A stretch of 37,015 nt of DNA from the IMG/VR virus record IMGVR_UViG_3300010430_000236, positions 1-37,015 of that record. One strand, 5' to 3'. A program made the translations under genes and the position numbers. Below the pieces are notes generated by a model. The model saw only the letters and a list, made by a program, of their open reading frames with translations, was not told the DNA's origin and made no database searches. The DNA is from a virus. Below, one piece after another: positions 28,847-37,015 of this stretch; position 1 is the stretch's first letter, and every line of letters begins with the position of its first letter.

Positions 28847-30865
28847 ATGCAAACACGCGAATTATATATTAACGACAAATTAATTCATTTATCTGAAGGC
28901 ACGCGTATTGGTATGACCTACCAAGCAAACAATATTGCTGAACTTCAGAACCGTCAAGGCAACTTTTCAAACACCTTCAAGATATTAATGACTGACACCA
29001 ATCTAAGTGAATTAGACTGGCTTCATATTCAAACGTCAAGCACTGAAATTCCTTACAGAAGAAACACGGCTAAATATATTGAAGACGGAATTGAAATAGT
29101 TCCAAAAGGTGAAGCTGTCATTAAAGTAAGCGAAAGCAAGAATGGCATTTTCATTGTTGAAATAAGTATTGTTTCAGGCAATACAGACCCATTCAAAGAG
29201 CTAGGCGATAAAATCGTTGGCGAATTATATGAAGGCGTTGACCCGCATGAATGGAACTTTGAAAACGTTCGTGACAGTAGGCAAGAGAATAACTTTTTTA
29301 TGTACCCTTTCATTGACTGGAGAACTGACGCCGACACTTTTTTCACAGCGGCCAACGTTGACCCCGCTACAATGTTACCTACTTTGCGCGTACCTGACTT
29401 ACTTGATAAGATTGAGGCTGATATTGATTACGAATTTATTGGTGACTACATTAACAGTGACGCACACCAAAACATGATTTTAACACCGTCACATTTTGAA
29501 CTTACTGACGAAACTGTTGAAGCTCTTGCGGCGGCGTCATGGCGAACGCCTGAAGATTCATTTATTGTATTGGCTAACAATTACGCAAATAGCTCTGTTA
29601 GTATACCGCAAGGTTCGGGAAATACTTCTTTGTCAATGCTGCCAGCGCACAATGATTGGGACGTCGGAAGCGGTTTCTTATTCACTGAATATTATGCGCC
29701 CCAAAATGAAGTAGCTAATTTGAAATATACAGCAACCGTCGGAATTGATTGGTTCGCAACTCAAAACTATGGCTTGTTTCAAAGCCCTGAAGAAAAGAAC
29801 GTTAGAACTTATGCGCGGTTATGGGGTTGGGACACGATCGGCGCGCCTGTTCTTTTGGCTTCACAAGTTGTTATTGATATTTCAACAACGCCTTATTTGA
29901 ACGGGCAAGTTCAAGAAGAAGGTCAATTTGTTGTTAGTATTGAGACTGGTGAGATTCAACTAAATGCGGGCTGGGTTTATTATCCTGAAATTGAATGCGT
30001 ATTTAGAAGACATTCAAACGCTGATACTGGCGGGGCTGTTTATTCTAAGGGGTCAAGGTTTCAAAAGATACCAACAAAGGCGCTTGTTTACGGTAATGAC
30101 ATTTACTTTAAAGACCTTTACCGCATGACAATTAAGGACGTGTTCAAGGACTTAATGAACAAGCGCGGGGTCATCATGCAAACAGACAGCTATCAGCGTA
30201 AGATTCAATTGAATTTCTTTCAAGACGTTGTTGATAATATCGCCAGCGCAATTGACTGGTCAGGCAAGGTTGACGTTCGTCAATCGAAAATGGTTTACAA
30301 GTTTGGTAAGTACGGACAAACGAACTATTTCAGGTTTAAAGAATCTGACCAAGTAACAGAAGAATTAGGGGATTACTATTTTAACATTGATGACCAAACA
30401 CTTGCTGAAGAAGTAAACGTTGTGCAATTCAAGCACCCCGCAACAGAGCAAGAAAACCGTTATCTTGGTTATAATATACCAACGATTGAAGGCGTTGACA
30501 GCCTCTATAAATGGAATGAACCCGACTGGCGATTATTGCAAATGGATATTCAAGACACTGATTTTGACGTCACTTATAATGACGGAACTGACAGTGAAGC
30601 GCTTGATACTGATATTCCGTTTTGCAAGTTTGAAGGTATGGACATTTTGGCGCCTGAATATTACAGCGCCCTTGAAGGGATTCTTGACAAAACGAAAGTA
30701 ATTGTTTTAATGATTGACTTGAACGCGGTTGATATTCAAGCGCTGGATTTTGTAATCCCGCGTTATATTGGCGTGCCTGAATTAAATATTGACGGGTATT
30801 TTTATATTAATGAAATTAGCAACTATAAGAAGGGCAAGACAGCCGTTCAATTAATACGCTTGTAA
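28847..30865 (+). CDS. Large tail / baseplate-like protein
   Basis: A 672-residue protein. It opens with a beta-rich module (ELYINDKLIHLSEGTRIGMTYQANNIAEL, then GNFSNTFKILMTDTN), then a long region with YFKDLYRMTIKDVFKDLMNKRGVIMQ (about 420-446) and a beta-rich end (YPRYIGVPELNIDGYFYINEISNYK-like). This mix is typical of the large distal-tail proteins of Bacteroidota siphophages. It lies directly before the tape measure gene, whereas in lambda-like phages distal-tail genes follow it. Role inferred. Confidence 0.6.
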   Translation: MQTRELYINDKLIHLSEGTRIGMTYQANNIAELQNRQGNFSNTFKILMTDTNLSELDWLHIQTSSTEIPYRRNTAKYIEDGIEIVPKGEAVIKVSESKNGIFIVEISIVSGNTDPFKELGDKIVGELYEGVDPHEWNFENVRDSRQENNFFMYPFIDWRTDADTFFTAANVDPATMLPTLRVPDLLDKIEADIDYEFIGDYINSDAHQNMILTPSHFELTDETVEALAAASWRTPEDSFIVLANNYANSSVSIPQGSGNTSLSMLPAHNDWDVGSGFLFTEYYAPQNEVANLKYTATVGIDWFATQNYGLFQSPEEKNVRTYARLWGWDTIGAPVLLASQVVIDISTTPYLNGQVQEEGQFVVSIETGEIQLNAGWVYYPEIECVFRRHSNADTGGAVYSKGSRFQKIPTKALVYGNDIYFKDLYRMTIKDVFKDLMNKRGVIMQTDSYQRKIQLNFFQDVVDNIASAIDWSGKVDVRQSKMVYKFGKYGQTNYFRFKESDQVTEELGDYYFNIDDQTLAEEVNVVQFKHPATEQENRYLGYNIPTIEGVDSLYKWNEPDWRLLQMDIQDTDFDVTYNDGTDSEALDTDIPFCKFEGMDILAPEYYSALEGILDKTKVIVLMIDLNAVDIQALDFVIPRYIGVPELNIDGYFYINEISNYKKGKTAVQLIRL

Positions 30866-30866
30866 C

Positions 30867-33800
30867 ATGGCTGAAGAAAGAGAAGTTTTAATAAAAGTAC
30901 AGCTTGACGTTGGTCAACTTGAAAAGAACGCGAAAGAAGCTGAAAAGAATCTTAAAAAGCTGACCCCTGAATTAAAGAAGCTCAAAGAAGAAAATAAACA
31001 AGGGACGGCTGAATATGAAAAGACGCGTCAAGCGATTACCAAATACAACAAGCAATTAAAAGATAATACCAAAGCAATAAACGAAGCGAACACCGCAAAT
31101 GAAAAAGGCGCAAATTCGCTACGTGATATGAAGGCAAATATTCTTGCCGCTAATATTGAATATCAATCTTTAACAAGCGAACAAAAGAAAGGCGCTGTTG
31201 ACGGTGACAAATTGGCGGCTAATATTCGCAATACTACCATAGCTTTAAAGAATGAAGAAAAGGCGTTAAAAACTACTTCAGGCGCATTGAAGCAAGTTGA
31301 AACTTCAGGCAAGCCTTTTGCTGAACAGTTGAAAACTATCAACGGTGTTGTAAAAGAAACGCCAACGAACGTGCTTGAAATGAACAAGCAAATTCAAGCT
31401 TATCAATCTTTAGCTTTAAGGGCTGGTAGAACTTCACCAGTCGGGCGTGAAGCGCTTCAGAAGGCGGCGCAATTGAGCGATAAATACAAGGATATTCAAA
31501 ACGAAACAAAACGTCTTGCTGACGATCAAAAGAATTTGAAAGGTGTTCTTGAAATCGGCAAAGGGGTTGTTGCTGGTTACGGTGCTATACAAGGCGCACA
31601 AGCCTTACTTGGTACGGAGTCGGAAGAATTACGTCAAACATTTGTTAAGCTTCAGGCGGTTCAAACAGCGCTTGCTTCACTTGACCAATTAAGAACAATC
31701 TTACAAAAAGAAAGTTCAGCGGCTTTACTTGTTAACACAATAAGAACCAACGCGCAAAACGTTTCAATGGCTTTATCAAACAAGCTGTTCAAACAAGGCA
31801 GCGTTGCGGCAAAGAACTTTTCAAAAGCACTTTTGACAACTGGTATAGGTGCTATAATTGCGGGGGTCGGTCTATTGATCGCCAACTTTGACAAATTAAA
31901 GAAGGCGTTTGGCACTACAAATCTAGGCATGGAAGCTGTAAAGGAAAGTATGTCAACATTTACTGACGGCGCTAAAGAAGCAACGGTTACAGTATTAGAA
32001 GTTGAAAACGCTTTTGCTCTTGCTGAAAAAGGCGTTATTTCAAAAGAAGAAGCGCTTAAAACTTACAATGATTCGCTTGGTGATTCTTTCGGTAAAATGA
32101 CAGACGTCAATGAAGCTGAACAAAATTTTATTGATAAAAAAGACGCCTTTATTAAAGCCGCTGGTCAACGTGCTTTGGCACAAGAATTGTTTTCAAAAGC
32201 CGCTGAAAAAATGGCTGAAGGCTTGACGGCTTCACTAGAAGACCAAACAAGCGCTTGGGATAAGAACCTACTTTTTCTTGACAATGCACTTGGCGGTTCT
32301 GAAAAAGCCCTTGAAAATTTTGGTGAAAAGCAAAAAGCCGCTAGTGATAAAGTAAGAGGCGAACTGCTTAACGCGGGCAAGCAAATAAATGAATTTGCTT
32401 CAATGATTTTTCAACAAGCTGAAGAAACTGAAAATGCGGCGGGTATAGCTTCTGAAGCTGAAAGCGGTCTTGAAACAGAAAGAAAGAAGCGCTTTGAAGC
32501 ATGGAAAAAAAGACATGAAACTTATCTTAAAGGTGCTGAAGACCTTGCACTTACTTTACGTGATGAAGTTCTTGCTGGCACTGAATTAACACTTGAACAA
32601 GAACGTCAGGCGCTAGAATCGCATTATTCATTTTTAGAAGAAGCCGCTGAAGGTAACACTGACGCATTGCTTAGAATCAGTGAGCAAAAGAACGCTGACC
32701 TTGCTGAACTAGAAACAAAAGAACTGGCGGCAACAACTAAAGAAATAAACAATGCAAGCGCTGACAGGGTAACAAGTGAACAAGAAAAATATGACAAACT
32801 TCTTGCTATTGCCAAAAAGAACAAGGAAAACACAACGCAGTTAACAGAAGACTTCAATTCATTATTAGAAGAATTAGAGCAACAGCGCCTTGATAAAATT
32901 GCACTTGCTGAAGCTGAAGCGAATACAGCTAGTGAACAGCGCCAAAATAACCACAATAAGAACGTTAAGAAGATAGTTGACAACCGTGAGAAAGCACACC
33001 TTCAAGTTATTAACAATATTGCAATAGCTGAATTAGAGCTAAATCTATCAGTTGAAAAACTTGCAACAGAGCAAGAAAAGATTTGGCAAGAATTACAAAA
33101 AGAAAAGATTCGACAATTAAGAGAATCAAATACTTTAATTGAACAAGATACTAAACTTAGCGAACAAGAAAAGCTTGACGCAATTGCAAAAAATGAATTT
33201 GAAATTAGAAGGTTAAAAACTGAAACCTTTGAACACCAACAAGCGCTTGACGAAAAGAGCAAACAAAATAATCTTGCATTGTCAACAAGCTTCTTATCAA
33301 CGGCGCAAGGTTTGGCAGACGGTCTTTTTCAGATTCAACAGAACAGCCTTCAAAATGAATTGAACGCAATAACTGAAAATTATGACACGCAAACGCAACT
33401 ATTACAAGACCAACTTGACGCGGGTCTTATTTCAGAGGCGCAATTTATAAATCAAAAAACAACCCTTGAAGCAAATCAAAGAGCTGAAGAAGCTAAGATT
33501 AAAGAGCAACAATGGAAAAAAGATCAACAGCAAAAATATATTTCGGCTGTTATTAATACGGCTCTAGCGATTACTTCAGCTTTAAGCACACAGCCGTTCT
33601 TGCCTCTTGGACTGATCGCGGCGGCGTCGGCTGGTGTCGCTGGTGGTCTTCAGGTTGCGGCGATTGCTTCAGCACCCAAACCCAAATTTGAAAAAGGGGG
33701 CGCAATGCAAACGGGTATTTTCGGCGGGAAGTCACACGCCAACGGCGGTGTTCAATTATCGGCTGACGGTGTGCCGTTTGGTGAGGCTGAACGTGACGAA

Positions 33801-34109
33801 ATGTTTGTAATAATGAACAGGAAGGCAACGGCTGAATTAGCCAGCCTGTCAAGTGTTAATGAACGGACAGGGGGCGTGTCATTTACGAACAATCGTAAAA
33901 TGGCAAGAGGCGGTTTGACTAAGTTTCAAAGCGGGCTTGCTGTTGCGGCAACTTCACCGACATTAAGCCAAGCAAGTGAACAAAGATTTCAACAACAGAA
34001 TGACGTTATAACAGCAATTCAAGCAATGCCCAACCCTGTTGTCTTTGTTGAGGACATGACCAGCGCGCAAGATAATCAAATTGAAATTAGAAGTCTTGCT
34101 GATGTCTAA
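30867..34109 (+). CDS. Tape measure protein
   Basis: At 1080 residues this is the longest protein in the window. Residues about 1-230 are a Lys/Glu/Ala/Gln coiled coil (KEAEKNLKKLTPELKKLKEEN...). A hydrophobic stretch at about 323-342 (LLTTGIGAIIAGVGLLIANF) and another at about 892-940 (ISAVINTALAITSALSTQPF, then LIAAASAGVAGGLQVAAIA) are usual in tape measure proteins, which pass through the membrane at injection. The middle is a second long coiled coil (about 550-890). The C-terminus (FEKGGAMQTGIFGGKSHANGG, then a FGEAERDEMFVI motif) is the typical end domain. It sets tail length; with about 0.15 nm per residue the tail would be near 160 nm, an estimate only. Confidence 0.9.
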   Translation: MAEEREVLIKVQLDVGQLEKNAKEAEKNLKKLTPELKKLKEENKQGTAEYEKTRQAITKYNKQLKDNTKAINEANTANEKGANSLRDMKANILAANIEYQSLTSEQKKGAVDGDKLAANIRNTTIALKNEEKALKTTSGALKQVETSGKPFAEQLKTINGVVKETPTNVLEMNKQIQAYQSLALRAGRTSPVGREALQKAAQLSDKYKDIQNETKRLADDQKNLKGVLEIGKGVVAGYGAIQGAQALLGTESEELRQTFVKLQAVQTALASLDQLRTILQKESSAALLVNTIRTNAQNVSMALSNKLFKQGSVAAKNFSKALLTTGIGAIIAGVGLLIANFDKLKKAFGTTNLGMEAVKESMSTFTDGAKEATVTVLEVENAFALAEKGVISKEEALKTYNDSLGDSFGKMTDVNEAEQNFIDKKDAFIKAAGQRALAQELFSKAAEKMAEGLTASLEDQTSAWDKNLLFLDNALGGSEKALENFGEKQKAASDKVRGELLNAGKQINEFASMIFQQAEETENAAGIASEAESGLETERKKRFEAWKKRHETYLKGAEDLALTLRDEVLAGTELTLEQERQALESHYSFLEEAAEGNTDALLRISEQKNADLAELETKELAATTKEINNASADRVTSEQEKYDKLLAIAKKNKENTTQLTEDFNSLLEELEQQRLDKIALAEAEANTASEQRQNNHNKNVKKIVDNREKAHLQVINNIAIAELELNLSVEKLATEQEKIWQELQKEKIRQLRESNTLIEQDTKLSEQEKLDAIAKNEFEIRRLKTETFEHQQALDEKSKQNNLALSTSFLSTAQGLADGLFQIQQNSLQNELNAITENYDTQTQLLQDQLDAGLISEAQFINQKTTLEANQRAEEAKIKEQQWKKDQQQKYISAVINTALAITSALSTQPFLPLGLIAAASAGVAGGLQVAAIASAPKPKFEKGGAMQTGIFGGKSHANGGVQLSADGVPFGEAERDEMFVIMNRKATAELASLSSVNERTGGVSFTNNRKMARGGLTKFQSGLAVAATSPTLSQASEQRFQQQNDVITAIQAMPNPVVFVEDMTSAQDNQIEIRSLADV

Positions 34110-34164
34110 GAATAAAATTGTAAATTTGAAACAATAACTTTGGTTTATTGGTTATAATTGGTCG

Positions 34165-34199
34165 AAACCCCCTTTTGATATTTTGAAGGGGGGTTTTTT
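34165..34199 (+). terminator. Strong terminator after the tape measure gene
   Basis: AAACCCCC (34165-34172) pairs with GGGGGTTT (34189-34196) around a loop that itself can add two A-T pairs past a bulged G, followed by T6. It is the strongest terminator-like element in the window and ends the tail operon 56 bases after the tape measure stop. Confidence 0.75.
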
Positions 34200-34204
34200 A
34201 AAAC

Positions 34205-34471
34205 ATGGTAAAAGAAGATAAGGTTAAGACGATTGAAATAGTTGACAGGCTTTATGAAAGCGGTGACTTGCGCCTTTTAATGTCTTCAGGTTTAATTGAC
34301 CCCGCTGTTTTAAAATGGCGTAAGATTTACCACGCATACTATAAACACCTTAAAGAAGACAAAGTTAAAAAGCGTAAATGCGCTGAAGATATAGGTTGCA
34401 TTTTTGACTGTTCTTTTAAGACAGTTTACAACGTGCTTAACAGAATGAATTTTGAAATCAAAAAGAAATGA
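34205..34471 (+). CDS. HTH-like small protein
   Basis: An 88-residue, Lys-rich protein. Residues about 56-81 (KRKCAEDIGCIFDCSFKTVYNVLNRM) have helix-turn-helix spacing of a small regulator. It follows a strong terminator and is coupled by ATGA to the virion gene after it. A TAACTTTG box at 34135-34142 lies upstream but lacks a well-placed TTG. It may regulate the late or packaging genes. Confidence 0.6.
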   Translation: MVKEDKVKTIEIVDRLYESGDLRLLMSSGLIDPAVLKWRKIYHAYYKHLKEDKVKKRKCAEDIGCIFDCSFKTVYNVLNRMNFEIKKK

Positions 34472-35502
34472 GTAAAAAAATATATATAAGCGGTTCAAAG
34501 TTTTATATTGAAGACACCGTAAGCGGTGAGTTAAAAAGCGATAGCGCACACAAAACAGAAGTAAGGCGTTCATCAACAACGGCAACTGAATTCAATATTT
34601 ACAGTAAAGACTTAGGTCACAATGCAATTGAAGTAACTGATATTGTTAATTACTGGGGCGGTGCTTTTGCAAGCGCGGCGGCGTTTGAATATTGGGCTGA
34701 CGTTCACACTGGCGAAGGTAATGACCTTGACCCCGCAATCATGCAAGCAATGAATGAAGTGTTACGCTGGGAAGGTGACGTTATAAGCGTTGAGCATAAA
34801 GCAAAATGTCTTTTAAAATTTGGTAGGACTGAAGAAGTTCAAACTTCAAAGACAACTATCATGGCGCACAAGACAGGCACGTTCAATGAAACTTACGTGT
34901 CAACAAATATCATTGACACCGTTTCAAGCTCTGACGGTAGTGACGCTGTTGACGTTACTATTGAAGGGCATACTATTGACGGTGAAGGAGATTTTACATT
35001 TGTAACGCAAACGGCAACGCTTGACGGTCAAAACAAAGTTGTTCTTGGTACGCCTCTAGCTAGAATGACGCGTATATTTAATGACAGCGGCACTGAATTA
35101 GCGGGTGCGGTTTACGGCTATCAAGACAGCGCAATCACTTCAGGTGTTCCTGACAATGGCGCTCTTGTTCATTGCGTTATCCCTTTGGGACTTCAACAAT
35201 CTGAAAAATGCGCTACAACAATTTCAAGCGTAGACTATTGGCTTTTAACAAGGTTGCAAGGTGACGTTCTTGAAAAGACTTCAACGTTCGGTGACTTTCA
35301 CCTTGAAGAACGTCAGAAGGGGGGCGTATTTCGTGACGTTCAAGATTTTAGCGCGTCAAGTACTTCAGATGGTAATGTTGTTTTTGCGCCTTATCACATT
35401 GTAAATAAAAATTCTGATGTTAGAATTAGAGCTTCAGCAGGGTCAAACAACAAAGAATTTGCCGCAACAATTCAAGGCTTACTTGCAACAGTAATCGAAT
35501 AA
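34468..35502 (+). CDS. Virion structural protein
   Basis: A 344-residue protein (KIYISGSKFYIEDTVSGELKSDSAHKTEVRRSSTTATEFN...). It is beta-rich, acidic and lacks membrane segments. Residues about 145-190 (FNETYVSTNIIDTVSSSDGS... VTIEGHTIDGEGDF) look like an Ig- or beta-sandwich-type domain, and the end (ASAGSNNKEFAATIQGLLATVIE) resembles virion proteins of Bacteroidota phages. Its place between the tail genes and the protease, with ATGA coupling to an HTH gene, suggests a head or tail surface protein; the role is not clear. Confidence 0.55.
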   Translation: MSKKIYISGSKFYIEDTVSGELKSDSAHKTEVRRSSTTATEFNIYSKDLGHNAIEVTDIVNYWGGAFASAAAFEYWADVHTGEGNDLDPAIMQAMNEVLRWEGDVISVEHKAKCLLKFGRTEEVQTSKTTIMAHKTGTFNETYVSTNIIDTVSSSDGSDAVDVTIEGHTIDGEGDFTFVTQTATLDGQNKVVLGTPLARMTRIFNDSGTELAGAVYGYQDSAITSGVPDNGALVHCVIPLGLQQSEKCATTISSVDYWLLTRLQGDVLEKTSTFGDFHLEERQKGGVFRDVQDFSASSTSDGNVVFAPYHIVNKNSDVRIRASAGSNNKEFAATIQGLLATVIE

Positions 35503-35503
35503 T

Positions 35504-36148
35504 ATGAAAATTGGCGTTGTAATTCCTGACCGAAATGACAGACCGCTTTTTTTACAGCATTGCATTTCAGCATTAAAAAACCAATCAATCAAACCTGACA
35601 AAGTTTGCCTTGTTAATCATGCGCCGTATGACGAAAAGCCTGACTTAACTCAACGCGTTCGGCTTGGCTTTGAAACGTTGCGTCATGAAGTTGATTGTGT
35701 TTTGATCATGGAAAATGACGATTATTATTGCCCGAACTATATTGAAAGCATGGTTTACGGTTGGGATAAAATGAACCGTCCTGAAATCTTTGGTATTAAC
35801 TCAACTATTTACTACCATATAAAGACGAAAGAATATAGAATACTTCAGCACAATAAACGCGCGTCTTTAATGTCAACTTTGATAAGTACAAACGCCCGCT
35901 TTGAATGGTGCGCTGATAATGAAGTTTTCCTTGACATTAAACTTTGGGGTCAACTAGAAGGGGCAACAGTAAAACAAGACCTTGACAGACCGCTTGCGAT
36001 TGGAATAAAACACGGTCAGGGATTATGCGGTGGAACTGGTCATACTACGTTACGTTATAAAGAAACTGACAGTGATGACAGTTATTTAAAGCAACGCGTC
36101 ACTGAAGACAGTTTTAACTTTTATCGTCAGGTTGCCAAACTTCTATAA
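35504..36148 (+). CDS. Glycosyltransferase, GT-A fold
   Basis: A 214-residue protein with MKIGVVIPDRNDRPLFLQHCISAL (1-24), a second strand VCLVNHA and the metal/nucleotide-sugar motif MENDDYYCPNYIESMVYGW (69-87, NDD at 71-73), the layout of family-2-like glycosyltransferases. Later an ISTNARFEWCADN segment and a GIKHGQGLCGGTGHTTL stretch fit acceptor loops. It lies apart from the main glycan cassette, next to a convergent DUF115-like gene whose last 35 bases overlap its own. Confidence 0.75.
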   Translation: MKIGVVIPDRNDRPLFLQHCISALKNQSIKPDKVCLVNHAPYDEKPDLTQRVRLGFETLRHEVDCVLIMENDDYYCPNYIESMVYGWDKMNRPEIFGINSTIYYHIKTKEYRILQHNKRASLMSTLISTNARFEWCADNEVFLDIKLWGQLEGATVKQDLDRPLAIGIKHGQGLCGGTGHTTLRYKETDSDDSYLKQRVTEDSFNFYRQVAKLL

Positions 36149-36659
36149 ATTCTGAAAGGGCTGAATATTCAGAGCCAACGTAAAGATCAACTTTCTTTTC
36201 TTTCAACTTAATATTTAACGCTTCAAAGTGTTCAAGCGCTCTTTTAAGTTTGTTGTCTTTGAAATTCTTGTGTGTTTTAAAATCGACACCGTGAAGAATT
36301 ATTTCAGAAGCACAAAGTTTATAAGCAAGTATCACAGCAACGTAAGGGCTTGAAATAGAGTAAACGAATTTTCTTGAATCCAAGAATTTGAGATTACCAC
36401 GCCCCGCCGCCAGTTCAATCTTGTTGAAATTCGTTACCCCTTGCCAGTCATCACATTGAGTAAAGAAGCCTTTGCAATCAGTTTCAAGAATTGTTTTTTG
36501 ACGTTCAGGCGTGAAAGCTTTCTTGCCGTCAACGCAAACAACATAATCTGTTTTTACCCTTGAATGAATATCGTTAACACCAATAGTTTGACCGTTGTCA
36601 GGTTGATATTCTTCAAGACTTTCGCCTAATCCTAATATATGAAAACGTGAAGCCCGCAT
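36114..36659 (-). CDS. DUF115/MptE-like glycan-associated protein
   Basis: The only convincing minus-strand gene. A 181-residue protein with MRASRFHILGLGESLEEY (1-18), a glycine-rich Rossmann start; IGVNDIHSRVKTDYVVCVDG (about 27-46); and YVAVILAYKLCASEIILHGVDF (about 105-126). This is the order (GxGxSL, VN...PDYVV-VD, LAY-L...I-L-GVD) of DUF115/MptE-like proteins found in surface-sugar and flagellin glycosylation loci. Its end overlaps the glycosyltransferase gene tail-to-tail by 35 bases. A glycan role is supported by that neighbour; catalysis is unknown. Confidence 0.7.
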   Translation of the reverse strand: MRASRFHILGLGESLEEYQPDNGQTIGVNDIHSRVKTDYVVCVDGKKAFTPERQKTILETDCKGFFTQCDDWQGVTNFNKIELAAGRGNLKFLDSRKFVYSISSPYVAVILAYKLCASEIILHGVDFKTHKNFKDNKLKRALEHFEALNIKLKEKKVDLYVGSEYSALSEFIEVWQPDDKS

Positions 36660-36667
36660 TGCACAAA

Positions 36668-36699
36668 TTGTTTAGATGCGAAAATATAAAATACTTTTG
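36668..36699 (+). promoter_or_regulatory. Promoter for the head-gene operon
   Basis: TTG at 36668-36670, a 21-base spacer and TACTTTTG at 36692-36699, an exact TAnnTTTG. Transcription would start at about 36703-36706, at the protease ATG (36705), so the message would be nearly leaderless. It lies in the divergent gap between the minus-strand gene and the protease. Confidence 0.5.
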
Positions 36700-36704
36700 G
36701 TTTT

Positions 36705-37015
36705 ATGAATATAGGACATATTTATATAAAAGGACAAATTGGCAACAGCGTTGATGACGCTGGCAAGGTCACTGAAAAGGGCGTTGAACTAGCTGACGTA
36801 ATGAGCCAAGTTGCAAAACTTGACCCTAACGTTGAAGCGGTTCATTGTCACATTGATTCACAAGGCGGGTTTGTTGAAATAGGTAACGCAATATTTGATT
36901 ACTTAAAAACATTACCTAACCTTACTACTATTGCTGAAAGCCTTTGCGCTTCAATTGCTACTAAGATATTTTTAGCCGCACCGCTTCAGAACAGATTTGT
37001 TCAAGCTGGTTGCAA
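36705..37015 (+). CDS. ClpP-like head maturation protease, N-terminal part (3' end cut by window)
   Basis: The reading frame is open to the last base (103 codons plus two bases). It starts MNIGHIYIKGQIGNSVDDAG and has the S14 features: CHIDSQGGFVEIGNAIFDYLK (48-68, the glycine pair of the oxyanion site) and ESLCASIATKIFLAA (78-92) with the nucleophile Ser83, then NRFVQAGC at the end. In ClpP the His lies about 25 residues after the Ser, so it should fall just beyond the window. The C-terminal half is at 1-834. A promoter directly precedes the gene. Confidence 0.85.
   Translation, partial: MNIGHIYIKGQIGNSVDDAGKVTEKGVELADVMSQVAKLDPNVEAVHCHIDSQGGFVEIGNAIFDYLKTLPNLTTIAESLCASIATKIFLAAPLQNRFVQAGC

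Noticed and set aside
32624-32983. Minus-strand frames in the tape measure gene
   Set aside because: The coiled-coil coding sequence yields long open antisense frames (Leu/Ser/Phe-rich); these have no independent support.
34135-34142. TAACTTTG as a promoter for the HTH gene
   Set aside because: The nearest TTG gives a 14-base spacer, outside the 19-21 range, and the site lies before a strong terminator at 34165-34199, which would stop its transcript.
1-37015. CRISPR array, integrase, lysogeny module or insertion sequence
   Set aside because: I saw no regularly spaced repeats, no tyrosine or serine recombinase motifs, no transposase and no paired CI/Cro-type module; the small HTH proteins alone do not indicate lysogeny.

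Overview
This window is almost a whole genome of a tailed phage, most likely a siphovirus of a Bacteroidota (probably Flavobacteriales) host. The evidence is an A+T-rich genome, tightly packed genes with stop/start overlaps (ATGA, TAATG), almost no Shine-Dalgarno sequences, TTG-N19-21-TAnnTTTG promoters of the Bacteroidota type, and virion proteins of kinds I associate with Flavobacteriia phages (DUF6712 adaptor, DUF5675 lysis-region protein, lineage-specific tail proteins). I see no integrase, tRNA, insertion sequence or CRISPR array. The two ends of the window carry the two halves of one ClpP-like head-maturation protease, so the source molecule is probably circular or circularly permuted and cut inside that gene, with a short piece (about 20 codons, including the expected catalytic His) missing.

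Layout along the window: (1) 1-7437 head, connector and fibre genes: protease C-terminus, major capsid protein, a second virion protein with a membrane-like N-terminus, a HeH-domain protein, portal, DUF6712 adaptor, tail fibre, LamG protein. (2) 7434-9957 lysis region: two holin-like proteins and a membrane/coiled-coil protein, a calcineurin-like phosphoesterase, DUF5675 protein, and a nested spanin-like pair. (3) 9958-12135 a promoter with an upstream palindrome, then small unknown genes separated by short G/C hairpins. (4) 12132-16134 a six-gene surface-glycan cassette: glycosyltransferase, sulfotransferase, asparagine-synthetase-like amidotransferase, LpxA-like acyltransferase, second glycosyltransferase (with overlapping or nearly touching genes). 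(5) 16135-20538 replication and recombination: winged-helix initiator, DnaC-like ATPase, RecT annealase, YqaJ-type exonuclease. (6) 20541-24264 small genes: an HTH protein, basic proteins, the terminase small subunit, and a run of membrane microproteins, one interrupted by an in-frame TGA. (7) 24261-34109 terminase large subunit and tail genes, ending with a 1080-residue tape measure protein. (8) 34205-37015 an HTH protein, a virion protein, another glycosyltransferase, the only minus-strand gene (a DUF115/MptE-like protein), and the protease N-terminus.

Read as a circle, the late order is TerS - TerL - tail - protease - capsid - portal - fibre - lysis, so the portal and capsid lie after the tail genes rather than before them. 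The most interesting parts are the glycan cassette (with a second glycan locus beside the protease), a well-folded two-hairpin element just upstream of the TerL gene, a candidate pseudoknot leader in front of the replication genes, a near-identical pair of early promoters, and the interrupted membrane gene. All functions are read from motifs and context only; no database search was run.
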